Below, piece after piece: positions 61,974 through 64,000 of a stretch of DNA of 64,000 nt (positions are counted from its first letter, which is position 1; each line of letters starts with the position of its first letter). Below the pieces are notes generated by a model. That model ran no database searches. It was not told the DNA's origin and saw nothing but the letters and a program-made list of their open reading frames with translations. This DNA is from Leeuwenhoekiella parthenopeia (lineage in GTDB: Bacteria > Bacteroidota > Bacteroidia > Flavobacteriales > Flavobacteriaceae). Where the stretch lies: assembly GCF_020782115.1 (NCBI RefSeq), contig NZ_JAJGMW010000003.1, positions 240,872 to 304,871 of the forward strand, written 5' to 3'. A program made the translations under genes and the position numbers.

Positions 61974-62639
61974 ATGTTTAAAAAAGTTTTGATCGCCGAA
62001 GACCTGGTTTGGAACACCCAACGCTTTGAGCAACAACTTCTTGAAGCAGGAGTTGAAGAGATCGTGATTACAGAATATTGTGATGATGCATACCTGCGGT
62101 ATATAAAGGCTTTAAAAGATGAAAAACCCTTTGATCTGCTTATCGCAGACCTTTCTTTTAAGCAGGATCACCGCCAGCAAAATCTGTATAGCGGTGACGA
62201 ACTTATAGCAGCCATACGCAAGCTCGAAGAGCCCCTAAAAGTCATTGTTTTCTCTATGGAAGAGCGCCTGCAGCGCATCAGGCTTTTATTTGATGATCAA
62301 AAAATTAACGCGTATGTCTTTAAAAGTCGCAGAAGTCTTGAAGACATGGCTGAAGCTTTAAATGCAGTACATCATGGTCAACGCTATATCTCACCACAGG
62401 TAGCTGCCGCTTTAGGAAGCCGGGAAAATCTCGATATTGAAGAGTATGATATTCTGCTGCTTGAAGCTATCGCAAAGGGATTATCTAATCGCGAAATAAG
62501 CGAGCGCTTTAAGGAACGTACTATCAAACCTAACGGAATCAGCTCTATCGAAAAGAGATTGAGTAAACTACGTACCGATTTTAAGGCTACAAATGCCACC
62601 CACCTTATCGCAGTGGTTAAAGATTTAGGTCTTATTTAA
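61974..62639 (+). CDS. Response regulator, receiver plus LuxR-type HTH
   Basis: 221 aa from ATG 61974; an in-frame start at 61911 lies inside the kinase gene and is not needed. The receiver has the acidic pair (AEDLV), phosphorylation Asp59 (LLIADLSF), Ser in VIVFSMEE and Lys in NAYVFKSRR, all intact. After a linker, an HTH (about 155-215: IAKGLSNREISERF, ISSIEKRLSKLRTDF) binds DNA. It is the cognate partner of the kinase. Targets are unknown. Confidence 0.9.
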   Translation: MFKKVLIAEDLVWNTQRFEQQLLEAGVEEIVITEYCDDAYLRYIKALKDEKPFDLLIADLSFKQDHRQQNLYSGDELIAAIRKLEEPLKVIVFSMEERLQRIRLLFDDQKINAYVFKSRRSLEDMAEALNAVHHGQRYISPQVAAALGSRENLDIEEYDILLLEAIAKGLSNREISERFKERTIKPNGISSIEKRLSKLRTDFKATNATHLIAVVKDLGLI

Positions 62640-62656
62640 GATTAAGTCCTAAACGT

Positions 62657-62688
62657 AAAAAACCCGACACAGTTTATGTATCGGGTTT
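62657..62688. terminator. Terminator between response regulator and tRNA remnant
   Basis: AAACCCGACAC / GTATCGGGTTT, 11 bp with one mismatch, loop AGTTTAT. The stronger T run (TTTTTT) is on the minus strand, right after the tRNA 3' end, so it looks like the original tRNA terminator, shared with the plus-strand regulator gene. Confidence 0.8.
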
Positions 62689-62690
62689 AA

Positions 62691-62890
62691 ACTAAGTGGA
62701 GAAGATCGGGCTCGAACCGACGACCTTTTGACTGCCAGTCATAGTATTTAATTTAATAAATGTTATCTTTTAGTAGCATTTATAGGGCTTGACAGAATTT
62801 TTCATCAATCTGCATTATCAGATAATAACTTTTATTTGCAGTTTTTATCAGGTAATGTTTTACTGAGGTTTTACAAAGAGTCCACTTAGT
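62691..62890. repeat. 10-bp inverted repeat around the tRNA remnant
   Basis: ACTAAGTGGA at 62691-62700 and its exact reverse complement TCCACTTAGT at 62881-62890. The left copy overlaps the end of the tRNA. The span between them contains no gene. Confidence 0.45.
62697..62741 (-). tRNA. 3' fragment of tRNA-Ala (GGC), attachment-site remnant
   Basis: On the minus strand: loop CTGGCAG (anticodon GGC, T33 and A37 in place), stem base TCAAA, variable AGGTC, T arm GTCGG-TTCGAGC-CCGAT, acceptor CTTCTCC, then A73. U70 on the 3' acceptor strand is what G3:U70 of tRNA-Ala requires. The 5' side of the anticodon stem fails after three bases (TATGA instead of TTTGA), and no D arm or 5' acceptor strand follows. 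It is therefore a partial gene of the kind left by tRNA-targeting integrases. The amino-acid identity is inferred. Confidence 0.72.
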
Positions 62891-63530
62891 AAGTTACGCC
62901 TAATGCATTCTTACTATTATAATTTAAAAGGTAATCATAAGCTCTTGACTCTATATTACTGTTGAAATTCATATTTAAGGGTATATACCATCTTTCCTTT
63001 TTATAGATGATAATTTTAAACTCTTTTAAAGGATAATTATTCTGAATCTCAGATAAGTTTTCGTCAGCCTTTATTCCAAACTTTTTAATAAGGTTTGGAA
63101 TTGTATTATAAACACTATTAATTATCCAGACTTTCCAAGCAAAATATGTTGTTATCCAAAAACTAAAAAAGTAGCCTAACGAAATATTACTAAATGGTAT
63201 TTCTGACCTAATATCCCATTCAATGAAAAAGTAAACTAATATGAAAAGTCCAATTAAAACTAATGTTATAATGTTCTTAGATTGAAAATCTATAAAATTC
63301 TCCTTAGGTTTAAGAGATAAATCCTTAAATGAAAAATAGAATTTCAAATTAAGAGCTAGGATAATTAAACCTAAAAATAGCAATATAAAATACTGAAAGT
63401 TCGCTAATAGGAAAGATATGGCCTCTCCTATTCCAATTGCCAGTAAAAAACTGATCGAAATAAATATTACTAACGTGAATAGAGCTACTAAAAAATTAAT
63501 AACACTGTGTAATTTTCTGAATTGAATCAT
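62886..63530 (-). CDS. Hypothetical four-helix membrane protein in AT-rich island
   Basis: 214 aa. Four hydrophobic segments lie at about residues 10-33, 40-65, 85-104 and 115-135. A C-terminal soluble part is rich in Asn, Ile and Lys (IIIYKKERWYIPLNMNFNSN). I recognise no family. Codon use is strongly AT-ending, unlike the genes to the left. It lies 9 bp after the next minus-strand gene, so the two are probably one operon. Accessory DNA of an integrated element. Confidence 0.6.
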   Translation of the reverse strand: MIQFRKLHSVINFLVALFTLVIFISISFLLAIGIGEAISFLLANFQYFILLFLGLIILALNLKFYFSFKDLSLKPKENFIDFQSKNIITLVLIGLFILVYFFIEWDIRSEIPFSNISLGYFFSFWITTYFAWKVWIINSVYNTIPNLIKKFGIKADENLSEIQNNYPLKEFKIIIYKKERWYIPLNMNFNSNIESRAYDYLLNYNSKNALGVTY

Positions 63531-63539
63531 TTTTTTGAA

Positions 63540-63863
63540 TTATTTTTCAAGTGAAAATGTATTTTTAAATACATCAGAAAAGGTTATTGTGTTATAAAAG
63601 CAACTTGCTTCTACACGTATACATTCATTATCTGACAATAGAAAAACTTTGATGCAATCTGAGCCAACCTCATCATAGTATTCAATAAAAAATTTAAAGA
63701 GGTGATTGCTATAAACCTCTTGATTTTCCATGTAAAACTGGCTTAACAAAGCTGTATCATCTTCAATTGTCGACAATTGTTCAAGTTTGAGTTTAAAGGA
63801 CTCTTCTTCCAGATAGAATAGCTTCAGCTCATTTAATTGTCTGTAAACATCCAAGAACTCCAT
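63540..63863 (-). CDS. Hypothetical acidic protein in AT-rich island
   Basis: 107 aa from ATG 63863; a TTG eight codons upstream (63887) would read into the region next to the IS and is less likely. Charged and helical at first (LNELKLFYLEEESFKLKLEQL), then beta-like with FFIEYYDEVGSDCIKVFLLSDNECIRVEASCFYN. No family recognised. The upstream IS lies within about 30 bp, so its original 5' end or promoter may be lost. It probably works with the membrane protein gene 9 bp downstream. Confidence 0.6.
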   Translation of the reverse strand: MEFLDVYRQLNELKLFYLEEESFKLKLEQLSTIEDDTALLSQFYMENQEVYSNHLFKFFIEYYDEVGSDCIKVFLLSDNECIRVEASCFYNTITFSDVFKNTFSLEK

Positions 63864-63872
63864 ATCCTCTGA

Positions 63873-64000
63873 GTGAGCATCCCCCAAAAATTAGGACAGT
63901 AATTTAAGTTCCAAAATAACTTTAAATTTACTGTTTTATGACACGAAGAAAATTCACACCCAAGTTCAAGACCAAAGTGGTTTTAGAAGCTCTCAAAGAG
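63873..64000 (+). mobile_element. IS3-family insertion sequence, left end only
   Basis: The region from about 63873 leads into a transposase. The leader TGAGCATCCCCCAAAAATTA then AGGACAGTAATTT is of the kind found at IS3 left ends, but the exact terminus and target duplication cannot be fixed from one end. The rest lies beyond the window. Confidence 0.65.
63938..64000 (+). CDS. IS3-family transposase OrfA, N-terminus only
   Basis: The first 21 residues, from ATG 63938 to the window edge: MTRRKFTPKFKTKVVLEALKE. The opening RRKFTPEFK-like words followed by a VVLEAL helix are the start of the HTH_Tnp_1 (pfam01527) DNA-binding domain of IS3 OrfA. OrfB (the DDE integrase core) is expected to the right by frameshift. 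It is oriented away from the tRNA remnant. Confidence 0.85.
   Translation, partial: MTRRKFTPKFKTKVVLEALKE

Noticed and set aside
62697..62775. Complete tRNA gene
   Set aside because: Only the anticodon loop to the 3' end is present. The D arm and 5' acceptor strand are absent from the adjoining sequence, so only a fragment is called.
63563..63887. TTG start at 63887 for the island protein
   Set aside because: It would add eight residues read from the edge of the IS; ATG 63863 is the simpler start.

Overview
The window looks like a chromosomal segment from a marine or soil member of the Flavobacteriia (phylum Bacteroidota). The evidence is: promoters of the TTTG-N19-TAnnTTTG type with AT-rich leaders and no Shine-Dalgarno sequence; the order acpP-fabF-rnc-IPExxxVDY-pyk; a BatA/B/C/D operon with moxR; and many short lipoproteins with a Cys lipobox. 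Most of the segment has moderate GC and ordinary core gene content. The last ~1.3 kb is clearly AT-richer and looks foreign.

Layout. 1-8426 (minus): an aerotolerance-type operon, moxR - DUF58 - a membrane protein with a BatD-like N-terminus - batA - batB - batC - batD, with batD running off the left edge. 8634-10378: a DUF4382 lipoprotein and an SDR oxidoreductase. 10389-10832: a frameshifted four-helix-bundle (23S rRNA IVS-type) gene flanked by inverted repeats. 10838-16363: an AlbA_2 ATP-binding protein overlapping a metallophosphoesterase, a coiled-coil/HHH protein, a DUF2059 protein, and an SPFH-GYF protein paired with a GTG-started zinc-ribbon membrane protein. 16418-18649 (minus): an ALDH7-type dehydrogenase and 3-hydroxyanthranilate dioxygenase. 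18717-22899: two ~1.06-kb, near-identical direct repeats, each carrying a CAP-domain lipoprotein gene, flank an isoaspartyl peptidase, a membrane protein and an ABM-domain protein. 23047-30993: bacterial alpha-2-macroglobulin and PBP1C. 31041-37290: a GbsR/MarR regulator with a palindromic operator, then an RND efflux pump (adaptor, pump, outer-membrane factor). 37415-48659: housekeeping genes (CYTH, NAD(P)-binding protein, dinB, pyk, IPExxxVDY, rnc, fabF, acpP, purN, RNase H1, a PfkB kinase, a purF-type amidotransferase).

48660-49706 is a kilobase without genes. It holds 4.3 copies of a ~138-bp tandem repeat and a compact structured-RNA candidate resembling the Flavo-1 motif. sodA follows. 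Next come AddA-like helicase-nuclease and AddB-like nuclease genes, separated by two tandem OmpA/TSP3 paralogs whose promoters are themselves homologous. Then a small membrane protein and a TPR histidine kinase/LuxR-type response regulator pair.

At 62697-62741 the 3' portion of a tRNA-Ala(GGC) lies on the minus strand with its terminator but without its 5' half. Beyond it are AT-rich genes and the start of an IS3-family transposase. This has the form of an attachment-site scar bounding an integrated element that continues past the right edge.

I did not find a CRISPR array, a recognisable anti-phage system, or one unambiguous new multi-gene system. The most unusual signals are the tRNA scar and island, the IVS-like element, the CAP duplication with its three-hairpin 3' region, the 138-bp repeat array with its adjacent RNA candidate, and a dispersed TTTTCGCTTT(G/C)CG palindrome family.
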